A stretch of DNA of 6,124 bases from Claveliimonas sp964652805 (lineage in GTDB: Bacteria > Bacillota > Clostridia > Lachnospirales > Lachnospiraceae). A program made the position numbers and the translations under genes. The DNA is taken from contig CAZZBJ010000109.1 of the NCBI GenBank assembly GCA_964652805.1, positions 1 through 6,124 on the forward strand, in the 5' to 3' direction. A model generated the notes under the pieces. That model was not told the origin of the DNA. It ran no database searches and worked only from the letters and a program-made list of their open reading frames with translations. This document shows positions 1 through 4,318 of this stretch, in pieces (the first letter of the stretch is position 1; the number at the start of each line of letters is the position of its first letter).

Positions 1-54
1 TAGAGCGCCGCCCTGTCACGGCGGAGGTCGAGAGTTCGAGTCTCTTCTGGGTCG
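1..54 (+). tRNA. tRNA-Asp(GTC), 5' end cut by the window
   Basis: The 3' two thirds of a tRNA. The anticodon stem 8-12/20-24 (CCGCC/GGCGG) closes a 7-base loop with anticodon GTC at 15-17, which reads Asp codons. The T arm is 30-34/42-46 with TTCGAGT in the loop. The 3' acceptor strand is 47-53 and the discriminator is G54, as expected for tRNA-Asp. The following bases are CTT, so CCA is not encoded. The 5' acceptor strand and most of the D arm lie outside the window. It is a host gene in a tandem tRNA cluster, with 5 bp to the next tRNA. Confidence 0.93.
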
Positions 55-59
55 CTTAT

Positions 60-132
60 GGGATCTTAGCGCAGCTGGGAGGGCATCTGCCTTGCAAGCA
101 GGGGGTCATAGGTTCGGACCCTATAGGTCCCA
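60..132 (+). tRNA. tRNA with Ala anticodon TGC, atypical body
   Basis: A full cloverleaf can be drawn. The acceptor stem 60-66/125-131 is seven perfect pairs, the anticodon stem is 86-90/98-102, the anticodon TGC is at 93-95, and the T stem is 108-112/120-124. The discriminator is A132 and CCA is not encoded. By anticodon it reads GCA (Ala). Three oddities are visible. The third acceptor pair is G-C instead of the G3:U70 that alanyl-tRNA synthetase requires. The D stem has a G12/G23 mismatch (71 and 82). T-loop position 58 is G (117) rather than the near-universal A. The acceptor stem resembles tRNA-Val more than tRNA-Ala. It may be a decaying gene, a Val-derived tRNA with a changed anticodon, or a special-purpose tRNA. 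Confidence 0.8.
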
Positions 133-156
133 CATATCTCATACATATGAGATATG
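133..156 (+). repeat. 10-bp inverted repeat between two tRNAs
   Basis: CATATCTCAT (133-142) and ATGAGATATG (147-156) are perfect reverse complements around a 4-base loop, ACAT. The hairpin fills the spacer between the TGC tRNA and tRNA-Leu, and its last base is the first base of tRNA-Leu. In the polycistronic precursor it would present a helix just at the RNase P site. A processing signal is the simplest reading. There is no U-run, so it is not a terminator. Confidence 0.6.
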
Positions 157-241
157 CCGCAGTGGCGGAACTGGCAGACGCACAGGACTTAAAATCCTGC
201 GGGACTAATCTCCCGTACCGGTTCGATTCCGGTCTGCGGCA
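156..241 (+). tRNA. tRNA-Leu(TAA)
   Basis: Complete class II tRNA of 86 nt. The acceptor stem GCCGCAG (156-162) pairs with CTGCGGC (234-240) and the discriminator is A241. The anticodon loop is 188-194 with anticodon TAA at 190-192, reading UUA/UUG. A long variable arm (GGGACTAATCTCCC region) lies before the T arm GGTTCGATTCC, as expected for tRNA-Leu. CCA is not encoded. This gene is the likely integration target, because the integrase gene ends 30 bp beyond its 3' end and all downstream genes are phage-like. Confidence 0.96.
218..241. other. Probable attL at the tRNA-Leu 3' end
   Basis: Tyrosine recombinases of phages often use the 3' half of a tRNA as attB, and the phage copy then restores the tRNA end. 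Here the integrase stop codon lies 30 bp from the discriminator base, and no host gene separates them. The core is therefore expected in the T arm and acceptor strand, possibly running into the hairpin at 246-271. The exact core cannot be fixed because the right junction (attR) is outside the window. The coordinates mark the likely region only. Confidence 0.45.
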
Positions 242-245
242 TTTT

Positions 246-271
246 AAAGCCCTTGATTTTCAGGGGTTTTT
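246..271. terminator. Intrinsic terminator after the tRNA cluster, possibly bidirectional
   Basis: The stem CCCTTGA (250-256) / TCAGGGG (260-266) has a 3-base loop and one G-T pair. It is extended by AAAG against TTTT and followed by TTTTT (267-271). On the plus strand it would end the tRNA transcript. Read on the minus strand it lies directly behind the integrase stop codon and is followed by CTTTAAAAT, so it may also end the integrase mRNA. Confidence 0.75.
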
Positions 272-1342
272 CTATTTTGTGTTGTTTTTCGTGTTGCATA
301 GTTCCTCAAAATGCTCGTTTGCGAGCTTGTTCATTTTCACTCCTCTGTCTTCCATAGCGTGACGGTATACGGCTTTCAGCACGCCATCGTTTCCCCACCC
401 TCCACGCTGCATGATATAAGCGTCTGGTACTCCTATAGCATGAAGGATACTTGCTGAGTAATGTCTGAGGTCATGAAAGCGGAAATCAGGCAATCCAGCT
501 CTTTTTAGGATGGGCTTGAACTGATTTGTAATCTGATCTGGTGTCAGGCGGACAATCCTGCCTGAGTGTCCCTCCAGTTTGTCGCCGACAAAGTCCGGGA
601 ATTTTATGTGCCTGTCCCCGGCGTAGGACTTGGGGGTCTTCTCGATCCAGTCCCCGTCTTCCGTGCATACCATGTTCCTGTGTACATGTACCCAGCTCCC
701 ATCTACGTCCTCTGCGCGCAGGGCGCATATTTCTCCCCGCCGCATAGGCCCAAAAGCAGCCAGCAGGACGGGCAACTCCATATCAGTACCCTCTACGGTG
801 CCGATCAGTTTCTTGATGTCCTGATCTGACGGAATGTATAGTCCCACCTTTTTCTTTTTGGGGAGGGATGTGTTGAGCGCAAACTCCGGTCGGTATGCCC
901 TCAGAACGGCAGAAATCAGCCCGTGGACGTTCCGAATGGTTTTAGGCGATAAATGTACTGCCTCAAGGTTTATCGCCCTCTGTATGTCCTCCTGCGTGAT
1001 CCTGTCGATGGGTATAGGCATGAGAGACTGCACATAGTTTTTTCTGGTGCATTTGTAGTCCATGATTGTTCGGGGAGACAGGACATTTTCCCTGGAGTGA
1101 ATATACTCGTTCATGGCATCCCCGAAGGATATGGAAATTTTGGAGGTGGTTTCCTTATCAGCCGCCCATGATGCAGCCATCTGCTCGCATTTGCGCTTCC
1201 CGGCGGGACCTGGTGTAGAACATGTGAATGATCTGTATATGCGCTTCTTTTTGATGCTCCCGTCTTTCTGTGGTATTTCCTCTGTGTGGGAATATACTTG
1301 GCAGCGCCACGATCCGGAAGGAAGTTTCTTTGCTGTTGCCAT
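272..1342 (-). CDS. int: Tyrosine recombinase / phage integrase
   Basis: Site-specific recombinase of 356 aa that catalyses integration and excision of the element. Residues 1-60 form the variable arm-binding region, about 70-165 the SAM-like core-binding domain, and about 170-340 the catalytic domain. Catalytic residues are visible: R201 (in PMRRGEICAL), a probable Lys at 238, H290 and R293 (HDLRH), W316 in the His/Trp position (GGW), and the nucleophile Y326 (VYRH). The length is normal for phage and Tn916-type integrases. The ATG at 1340-1342 was chosen because AAGGAG lies 8 bases upstream; an in-frame upstream ATG would give 388 aa but has no such site, and its extra residues do not look like an integrase. 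The gene points at the tRNA-Leu attachment site. An SOS-box-like palindrome lies 42-55 bp upstream of the start. No excisionase is evident next to it. Confidence 0.96.
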   Translation of the reverse strand: MATAKKLPSGSWRCQVYSHTEEIPQKDGSIKKKRIYRSFTCSTPGPAGKRKCEQMAASWAADKETTSKISISFGDAMNEYIHSRENVLSPRTIMDYKCTRKNYVQSLMPIPIDRITQEDIQRAINLEAVHLSPKTIRNVHGLISAVLRAYRPEFALNTSLPKKKKVGLYIPSDQDIKKLIGTVEGTDMELPVLLAAFGPMRRGEICALRAEDVDGSWVHVHRNMVCTEDGDWIEKTPKSYAGDRHIKFPDFVGDKLEGHSGRIVRLTPDQITNQFKPILKRAGLPDFRFHDLRHYSASILHAIGVPDAYIMQRGGWGNDGVLKAVYRHAMEDRGVKMNKLANEHFEELCNTKNNTK

Positions 1343-1354
1343 GTCATCATCTCC

Positions 1355-1366
1355 TTTTTGAGTATA
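1355..1366 (-). promoter_or_regulatory. Possible -10 element of an integrase promoter
   Basis: Reading leftward, TTATACT (a good -10, TATACT) occurs just before AAAAAGGAG, which would give a very short leader for int. No convincing -35 hexamer lies 16-18 bp upstream; that position falls inside the palindrome at 1384-1397. The promoter may therefore be weak or factor-dependent. This is tentative. Confidence 0.3.
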
Positions 1367-1383
1367 AGAATAACAGCCCGCGG

Positions 1384-1397
1384 GGAACGTGCGTTCC
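1384..1397. promoter_or_regulatory. LexA/SOS-box-like operator upstream of int
   Basis: GGAACGTGCGTTCC is a perfect 6+6 dyad around TG. It matches the Gram-positive LexA (DinR) consensus CGAACRNRYGTTYC at 13 of 14 positions; only the first base differs. It sits between the integrase start and any upstream promoter, where bound LexA would block transcription of int. Its role is inferred from the match and the position. Confidence 0.55.
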
Positions 1398-1445
1398 GCT
1401 TGCATTGGCTGTCCGAAGATGATACAATATTCTTGCATTTGAGAG

Positions 1446-1461
1446 TATCTCTTCGGAGATA
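1446..1461. repeat. Hairpin with a TTCG tetraloop
   Basis: TATCTC (1446-1451) and GAGATA (1456-1461) pair around TTCG. On the plus strand this is a UUCG-capped helix, a very stable RNA tetraloop. On the minus strand it would be in the leader of a long integrase transcript. No U-run follows on either strand. Function unknown. Confidence 0.5.
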
Positions 1462-1472
1462 TGCATGTAAAG

Positions 1473-1499
1473 CCGTTCGGTATTGCGAGTACCGGGCGG
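1473..1499. repeat. 10-bp inverted repeat abutting the antisense promoter
   Basis: CCGTTCGGTA (1473-1482) pairs with TACCGGGCGG (1490-1499) around a 7-base loop, allowing two G-T pairs in RNA. It ends at the base before the -35 box of the plus-strand promoter (1500-1527). It could be a terminator remnant protecting int from transcription out of the toxin locus, or a protein-binding site. No clear U-tract is seen. Confidence 0.4.
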
Positions 1500-1527
1500 T
1501 TGACTTTTAAAGCATATTTGCTATAAT
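1500..1527 (+). promoter_or_regulatory. Strong sigma-A promoter for an antisense RNA
   Basis: TTGACT (1500-1505), a 16-bp AT-rich spacer, and a perfect TATAAT (1522-1527). Transcription would start near 1534. No plus-strand protein gene with a ribosome site follows for over 2.5 kb, but the RNA would run straight into the 3' end of the small toxin-like gene on the other strand. This is the promoter pattern expected for a type I antitoxin. Confidence 0.75.
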
Positions 1528-1533
1528 ATACTT

Positions 1534-1646
1534 AACAAGACAACTGGGATGGATGGGTGCACTCCATCCGTTCCGGGCAATAATCTAAGTAACTGAAATA
1601 GTCGTCCTAAACTTTGCCAGGAGCGGGACGGCTATTTCTTATGTCT
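1534..1646 (+). ncRNA. Probable type I antitoxin antisense RNA
   Basis: Predicted RNA of roughly 110 nt, running from the strong promoter at 1500-1527 to a hairpin near 1638. Two stem-loops are visible. The first is GGATGGA/TCCATCC (1547-1553/1563-1569). The second is a 13-bp stem, GAAATAGTCGTCC/GGACGGCTATTTC (1595-1607/1626-1638), with an 18-base loop. The RNA is fully complementary to the 3' untranslated region and last codons of the 31-aa peptide gene at 1632-1727. This 3'-to-3' overlap matches the layout of TxpA/RatA and BsrG/SR4 in Bacillus. Both ends are inferred; the U-tract after the second hairpin is poor (TTATGTCT), so the 3' end is uncertain. Confidence 0.6.
1595..1638. terminator. 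Shared 13-bp hairpin at the convergent RNA ends
   Basis: GAAATAGTCGTCC (1595-1607) and GGACGGCTATTTC (1626-1638) form a 13-bp stem with one G-T pair. The toxin stop codon (1632-1634) lies inside the stem. Because the stem is symmetric it can form in both the toxin mRNA and the antisense RNA, and it may end both. Neither side has a strong U-run, so termination may be leaky and longer transcripts are possible. Confidence 0.55.
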
Positions 1647-1727
1647 ATCATTAAAACTTTTTACAAGAGTGATGATTGCCACAATCATTAGTACAAATGT
1701 AAATAAGTTATCGTATGTAACGTACAT
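1632..1727 (-). CDS. 31-aa membrane peptide, putative type I (holin-like) toxin
   Basis: Short ORF starting MYVTYDNLFTF and ending FNDRHKK. Residues 7-22 form one uncharged hydrophobic helix (LFTFVLMIVAIITLV), preceded by a short polar start with D6 and followed by a basic tail (K23, R28, H29, K30, K31). This is the layout of the TxpA/BsrG/holin-like type I toxins, which insert in the cytoplasmic membrane. The ribosome site AGGAG lies 8 bases before the ATG. The gene faces a strong convergent antisense promoter, and its stop codon lies in the shared hairpin. Its own promoter is not clear: an AT-rich TAATAT lies near 1795-1801, but no -35 hexamer is recognisable. A phage membrane peptide of another kind is the main alternative. 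Confidence 0.72.
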   Translation of the reverse strand: MYVTYDNLFTFVLMIVAIITLVKSFNDRHKK

Positions 1728-1739
1728 AAGCACCACTCC

Positions 1740-1790
1740 TTCCGCAAGACTCCGGAACGAATGGAAAGCTGTCCCTCCCAGTTGCCTGGG
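1740..1790 (-). promoter_or_regulatory. Structured 5' leader of the toxin mRNA
   Basis: In the minus-strand RNA two hairpins precede the start codon. One is CCCAG/CTGGG with a GCAA (GNRA) tetraloop (1777-1790), close to the likely 5' end. The other is TTCCG/CGGAA (1740-1744/1753-1757), whose 3' arm runs directly into the AGGAG ribosome site. The bases at 1752-1762 can alternatively pair, over 11 bp with one G-U, with 1566-1576 at the 3' end of a long toxin mRNA. Such leaders in type I toxins delay translation. Confidence 0.45.
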
Positions 1791-1815
1791 TAAATATATT
1801 ATTCTGTTGTAAGTT

Positions 1816-1848
1816 GCCCCGGCGGCTCTGGTGTTGAAGCACCGGGGC
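1816..1848 (-). terminator. GC-rich hairpin behind the nuclease gene
   Basis: GCCCCGG (1816-1822) and CCGGGGC (1842-1848) form a 7-bp all-GC stem only 9 bp beyond the stop codon of the DUF4041 nuclease. An alternative inner stem GGTG/CACC (1830-1833/1840-1843) is possible. The location suits the end of the lysogeny operon. On the minus strand it is followed by AACTTACAAC rather than a U-run, so it may act as a 3' stability element or a weak terminator. Confidence 0.45.
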
Positions 1849-1857
1849 GGGTTTATA

Positions 1858-3168
1858 TTAGTTGTTTTGATGCTTCATTTTCTGACTAATACGATATTGT
1901 TCAGCATCAGGTATATCGACAAATTCTACGGTTTTATCAAAATTCTTTCTAACAACATCCTTTATTTCATCCAACGTAACATTAAAGAATTCCCGTCTTG
2001 TATTAACCATGTTGAGCTTTCTGTCTTCAAATGCCTTATGTAATGCTGCTTCAAGAGCAGGTGCATCATCAGAAAATATCATTGCGTGTACATCAAAATT
2101 GAATGGTACGGATGCATCCCCAAGTTCATCAATACGATCTTGTGGATCGAGTCGTCGAGTCATACCTATTTTGTATACATTTTCTCCAAAAGCGCCAATA
2201 TTTGAAATGATGTAAACGTATCCAGCTCGTTGATTGGCTTCTCTATAATCAATGTCTTTTATAGCTTTATCGATATCTCGGAGCTGAGCTTCAAGTTCGG
2301 ATTTCTTTTTAAGAAGGTTCGCATCATTTGGAGCAGTTTTTAATTGATTTAAGAGTTTTTCGTATGCAGTCTGATAATGAGTTTGCTCCTTTTCAACTTT
2401 CTTTCGTTGAGCCTCTATTTCTTTCTGAAGACGAGCAGCCTCACGCATTTCGGCTCGTGCAGCTTTCTGCGCTTCCTTTTCTTCTTGTTTTTTCTGTTGA
2501 TATTCAAAAGCCAGTCGGAGCTCTTTTACTTTTAACTCCAAATAGGCAGGAGTTATAGAAATGTTCATAATTGTACCAAGCTTTGAAATAGTTTCAGCAG
2601 ATTTATAAATTTTGTTTAACGAAGCATCAAAATTAGTGTATTTTACCTTTGCTACAAGTTCATCACATTCAGTATTAAAAGCACGTAGTAATAGTTTCTG
2701 AGTATCTGAAACCATTTTTCTACCCTTAGAAGCGCTTCCGTTTACTTGCCAATTGGTATTACCTAGAACCGCAGTTTTATTCTTGATCAGAGCCTTTTGC
2801 TGAGCACGTATTTTTGCAAGTTTTTCTTTATAATCAAGTGCATTGGCAAAATCAAACTGAGGTTTATATAAACCAAACTCTTGAACTAGGATGTCGTCAT
2901 CTAAAGTAATTAATTGAGACTTTTTTTGATCAATTTCTGCATTTAACTTGGTAATGGTTGCCTGTTTTTCAAAAATAGTTTGGGTTAGTCCAGAAAGGTT
3001 ATTCTGACACTCACTAATAGAATTCTCTAATTCTCTTACTTTGTTTTGTAGAGAAAACGCGCTTTGCACTTCGGGTGTCATGAGAGACTGCAAATCATCG
3101 TACTTTTGCTGTAAAGCTTCTAATTCCGATTTGTACTGCTTTCCTTTAAAAATGTCACCAAATCCCAT
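1858..3168 (-). CDS. SNIPE-like DUF4041 / T5orf172 (Mug113) nuclease
   Basis: 436 aa. Residues 12-92 are a heptad-rich coiled coil. About 93-225 match the DUF4041 type (EFGLYKPQFDFANALDYKEKL, NWQVNGSASKGRKM, the Cys168 region). 221-310 is a second highly charged coiled coil, and 315-405 is a T5orf172/Mug113 domain of the GIY-YIG nuclease fold. The expected core is present: GYVYI (316-320), VYKIG (331-335), R345, E373 and N396. DUF4041 joined to Mug113 is the architecture of SNIPE, a membrane-associated nuclease that cuts incoming phage DNA. Unlike membrane-anchored forms, the N-terminus (MGFGDIFKGKQ) shows no transmembrane segment, so a partner or peripheral contact would be needed. The gene is the last of the repressor-immA operon, 38 bp after immA, and would be expressed in the lysogen. 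It is clearly more AT-rich than int. The start has AAGG at 5-6 bases. Superinfection exclusion is inferred. Confidence 0.88.
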   Translation of the reverse strand: MGFGDIFKGKQYKSELEALQQKYDDLQSLMTPEVQSAFSLQNKVRELENSISECQNNLSGLTQTIFEKQATITKLNAEIDQKKSQLITLDDDILVQEFGLYKPQFDFANALDYKEKLAKIRAQQKALIKNKTAVLGNTNWQVNGSASKGRKMVSDTQKLLLRAFNTECDELVAKVKYTNFDASLNKIYKSAETISKLGTIMNISITPAYLELKVKELRLAFEYQQKKQEEKEAQKAARAEMREAARLQKEIEAQRKKVEKEQTHYQTAYEKLLNQLKTAPNDANLLKKKSELEAQLRDIDKAIKDIDYREANQRAGYVYIISNIGAFGENVYKIGMTRRLDPQDRIDELGDASVPFNFDVHAMIFSDDAPALEAALHKAFEDRKLNMVNTRREFFNVTLDEIKDVVRKNFDKTVEFVDIPDAEQYRISQKMKHQNN

Positions 3169-3206
3169 ATTTTCCTTCTTTCTTTTCCTTTGTTATGAGA
3201 AGCTGC

Positions 3207-3662
3207 CTATATTATCTTACCAACCTGCAGGTTGGGGATAAACATTATATAATAGTCATCAACCGTGGTGCATGCCCCGTATTTGTCGCGGTAGCAGTCT
3301 ATGCAATCTTGGAGATATTCGTCTGTCACTTCCAAATATTCTGCCAGGTCATAGCGGTCATGGCATCCGTGCTCATAGGCCTTGATCAGACTCCGCAGCC
3401 CGATCAGCTTGTTATATCCCCACAGACGGGCCTGCCGTTCCTGTTTGCGATTGCTGATGTCAGTCATGTCTAGGATATTCCCCACAGTAGTGTAGTGGTG
3501 CCCTATCTCTTCAGCCAGGACACATTTCTTTTCTGATGCGGACATTCCCTTTCTTAGATAGATGTTTTTCCCTTTTATGCGTCCATCATATGTCCGAAAT
3601 GGACGTTCTTTTATTGTAAGACCTTCGGCGTCGGCATCGTCTAATAAAGCTTCGAAATCCAT
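3207..3662 (-). CDS. immA: ImmA/IrrE-family metallopeptidase
   Basis: 151 aa from the ATG at 3660-3662, which has GGAGG 8 bases upstream; a GTG three codons earlier overlaps that ribosome site and is rejected. The zinc motif is AEEIGHH (residues 50-56), followed by YTTVGNILD and later ERQARLWGY, which supplies the third-ligand Glu (about residue 76). In the HExxH frame the first His is Glu (E51-E52-x-x-H55), the variant LAEELGH often seen in phage members of this family. Such proteases cleave the adjacent CI-like repressor and so relieve repression of the element, as in ICEBs1 ImmA/ImmR. The gene follows the repressor by 52 bp and precedes the nuclease by 38 bp in the same operon. Its last codons lie within a perfect palindrome (3220-3235). 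Confidence 0.9.
   Translation of the reverse strand: MDFEALLDDADAEGLTIKERPFRTYDGRIKGKNIYLRKGMSASEKKCVLAEEIGHHYTTVGNILDMTDISNRKQERQARLWGYNKLIGLRSLIKAYEHGCHDRYDLAEYLEVTDEYLQDCIDCYRDKYGACTTVDDYYIMFIPNLQVGKII
3220..3235. repeat. 16-bp perfect palindrome at the end of immA
   Basis: CCAACCTGCAGGTTGG is fully self-complementary and encodes the last residues before GKII. In the minus-strand mRNA it forms a 6-bp stem with a TGCA loop, followed by TAAGATAATATAG. It lies between immA and the nuclease gene, so it could lower read-through into the nuclease or protect the upstream mRNA. The U-tract is weak. Confidence 0.5.
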
Positions 3663-3697
3663 TGTCAACACCTCCAGTATAAACTTAATAAATAAGC

Positions 3698-3714
3698 TGT
3701 CCTATAAAAAGGAC
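3698..3714. repeat. 17-bp repeat with dyad, copy 1
   Basis: TGTCCTATAAAAAGGAC, a dyad (GTCC/GGAC arms around 8 AT-only bases). The same 17 bases occur in the same orientation at 4743-4759. This copy abuts the repressor stop codon and lies 36 bp before the immA start. It may be an operator or a small RNA hairpin between the two genes. Confidence 0.6.
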
Positions 3715-4185
3715 CTAATCCAGCATGTCCTCATCCGCTTGGCGTTCTTCGTCTGTGAAATCACCGCGGGAATGATGGGCGGCATTGATGAGCAATTCAC
3801 TATCCATTTGCTGAACAGATAAAAGACCTTTTGAATACTGAATAGTCTTGTCTTTGTTTTTATCTGAAAGTTGTTTATAGACTTCTAATAGTTCCTTTTC
3901 TTTGCCATGATGTCTTTCTATATTATCAGCAAATTTTCTATATATTTCATCAGATGCCTCATGTCCAGAAAGGTGAGAGTCTATTTCTTCCCATCCCATT
4001 AAATAGGCGGGGGATACATTTCCTAATTTAGCTGTCGCTTCAATCTTATCAGACGGGATATTGGTTATTATATCGTTTTCATATTTATATAAGGTTTGTT
4101 TAGATACGTTGATTTTATCAGCAAATTCGACCTGGCTCATGCCGGTTTTTTCTCGAACTTTTTTTATACGTTCACCCACTGTCAT
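3715..4185 (-). CDS. CI-like HTH repressor (XRE family), ImmA target
   Basis: 156 aa DNA-binding protein. Residues 5-65 are a canonical XRE/Cro-CI domain: GERIKKVREKTGMSQVEFADKI, with the helix-turn-helix at about 17-36 (recognition helix SKQTLYKYE), then IPSDKIEATAKLGNVSPAYLMGW. The C-terminal half is charged and helical, with INAAHHSRGDFTDEE near residues 133-147. This NAAH-type tail is common in repressors paired with ImmA proteases and is the likely cleavage region. There is no LexA-like Ser/Lys peptidase domain. The start has AAAGGAGG 7 bases upstream. The gene is first in the leftward operon, divergent from the Cro-like gene. An operator-like repeat at 4208-4216 covers its likely transcription start, suggesting self-control. 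It maintains lysogeny by silencing the early genes. Confidence 0.93.
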   Translation of the reverse strand: MTVGERIKKVREKTGMSQVEFADKINVSKQTLYKYENDIITNIPSDKIEATAKLGNVSPAYLMGWEEIDSHLSGHEASDEIYRKFADNIERHHGKEKELLEVYKQLSDKNKDKTIQYSKGLLSVQQMDSELLINAAHHSRGDFTDEERQADEDMLD

Positions 4186-4207
4186 GAATGAGCCTCCTTT
4201 CTATTTG

Positions 4208-4216
4208 AAGTAACTT
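4208..4216. promoter_or_regulatory. Repressor operator candidate O1
   Basis: AAGTAACTT is a 9-bp odd-centred palindrome (AAGT-A-ACTT). It lies just downstream of the repressor -10 (4218-4223), at its expected transcription start. Related copies occur at 4263-4271, 4289-4298 and 4514-4523. Confidence 0.55.
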
Positions 4217-4217
4217 A

Positions 4218-4246
4218 AGCATAGCACAAAAATGTTATAAAATCAA
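4218..4246 (-). promoter_or_regulatory. Leftward promoter of the lysogeny operon
   Basis: Read on the minus strand: -35 TTGATT (4241-4246), a 17-bp spacer, and -10 TATGCT (4218-4223) with a TG dinucleotide one base upstream (extended -10). It lies about 32 bp before the repressor start and would drive the repressor, ImmA and nuclease genes. Confidence 0.7.
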
Positions 4247-4257
4247 TAAAAAATATC

Positions 4258-4285
4258 TTGACAAGTTACAAAAATGTGATATACT
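4258..4285 (+). promoter_or_regulatory. Rightward early promoter
   Basis: Consensus -35 TTGACA (4258-4263), a 16-bp spacer, and -10 TATACT (4280-4285). It drives the Cro-like gene and the early operon. Operator-like repeats lie in the spacer (around 4263-4271, reverse orientation) and at the transcription start (4289-4298), so bound repressor would block it. Confidence 0.82.
4263..4271. promoter_or_regulatory. Repressor operator candidate O2 (reverse orientation)
   Basis: AAGTTACAA is the reverse complement of TTGTAACTT, sharing GTAACTT with the other copies. It overlaps the end of the -35 box and the spacer of the rightward promoter. Confidence 0.45.
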
Positions 4286-4288
4286 ATG

Positions 4289-4298
4289 AGTAACTTAA
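4289..4298. promoter_or_regulatory. Repressor operator candidate O3
   Basis: AGTAACTTAA lies right after the rightward -10, at the expected transcription start. It shares AGTAACTTA with O1 and with the copy at the end of the Cro-like gene. Confidence 0.5.
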
Positions 4299-4318
4299 AA
4301 AGATACGGAGGTGTAAAA

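Noticed and set aside
147..362. 71-aa plus-strand ORF across tRNA-Leu
   Set aside because: It overlaps the whole tRNA gene and the terminator, and has no ribosome site.
541..1361. Several plus-strand ORFs of 64-87 aa inside the integrase region
   Set aside because: All are shadows of the integrase gene in other frames, without ribosome sites or domain-like sequence.
1343..1438. N-terminal extension of the integrase to an upstream ATG (32 extra residues)
   Set aside because: The upstream ATG lacks a ribosome site, the extension does not resemble integrase sequence, and it would cross the SOS-like palindrome. The ATG at 1342 has AAGGAG at good spacing.
1641..1691. Short plus-strand ORF starting ATGTCTATC in the antisense RNA
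   Set aside because: No ribosome site precedes it, and it only mirrors the toxin gene.
4286..4318. ATG start of the Cro-like gene at 4286
   Set aside because: It immediately follows the -10 box TATACT, so it would be at or before the transcription start. TTG at 4319 has GGAGG at 7 bases and gives the normal family N-terminus.
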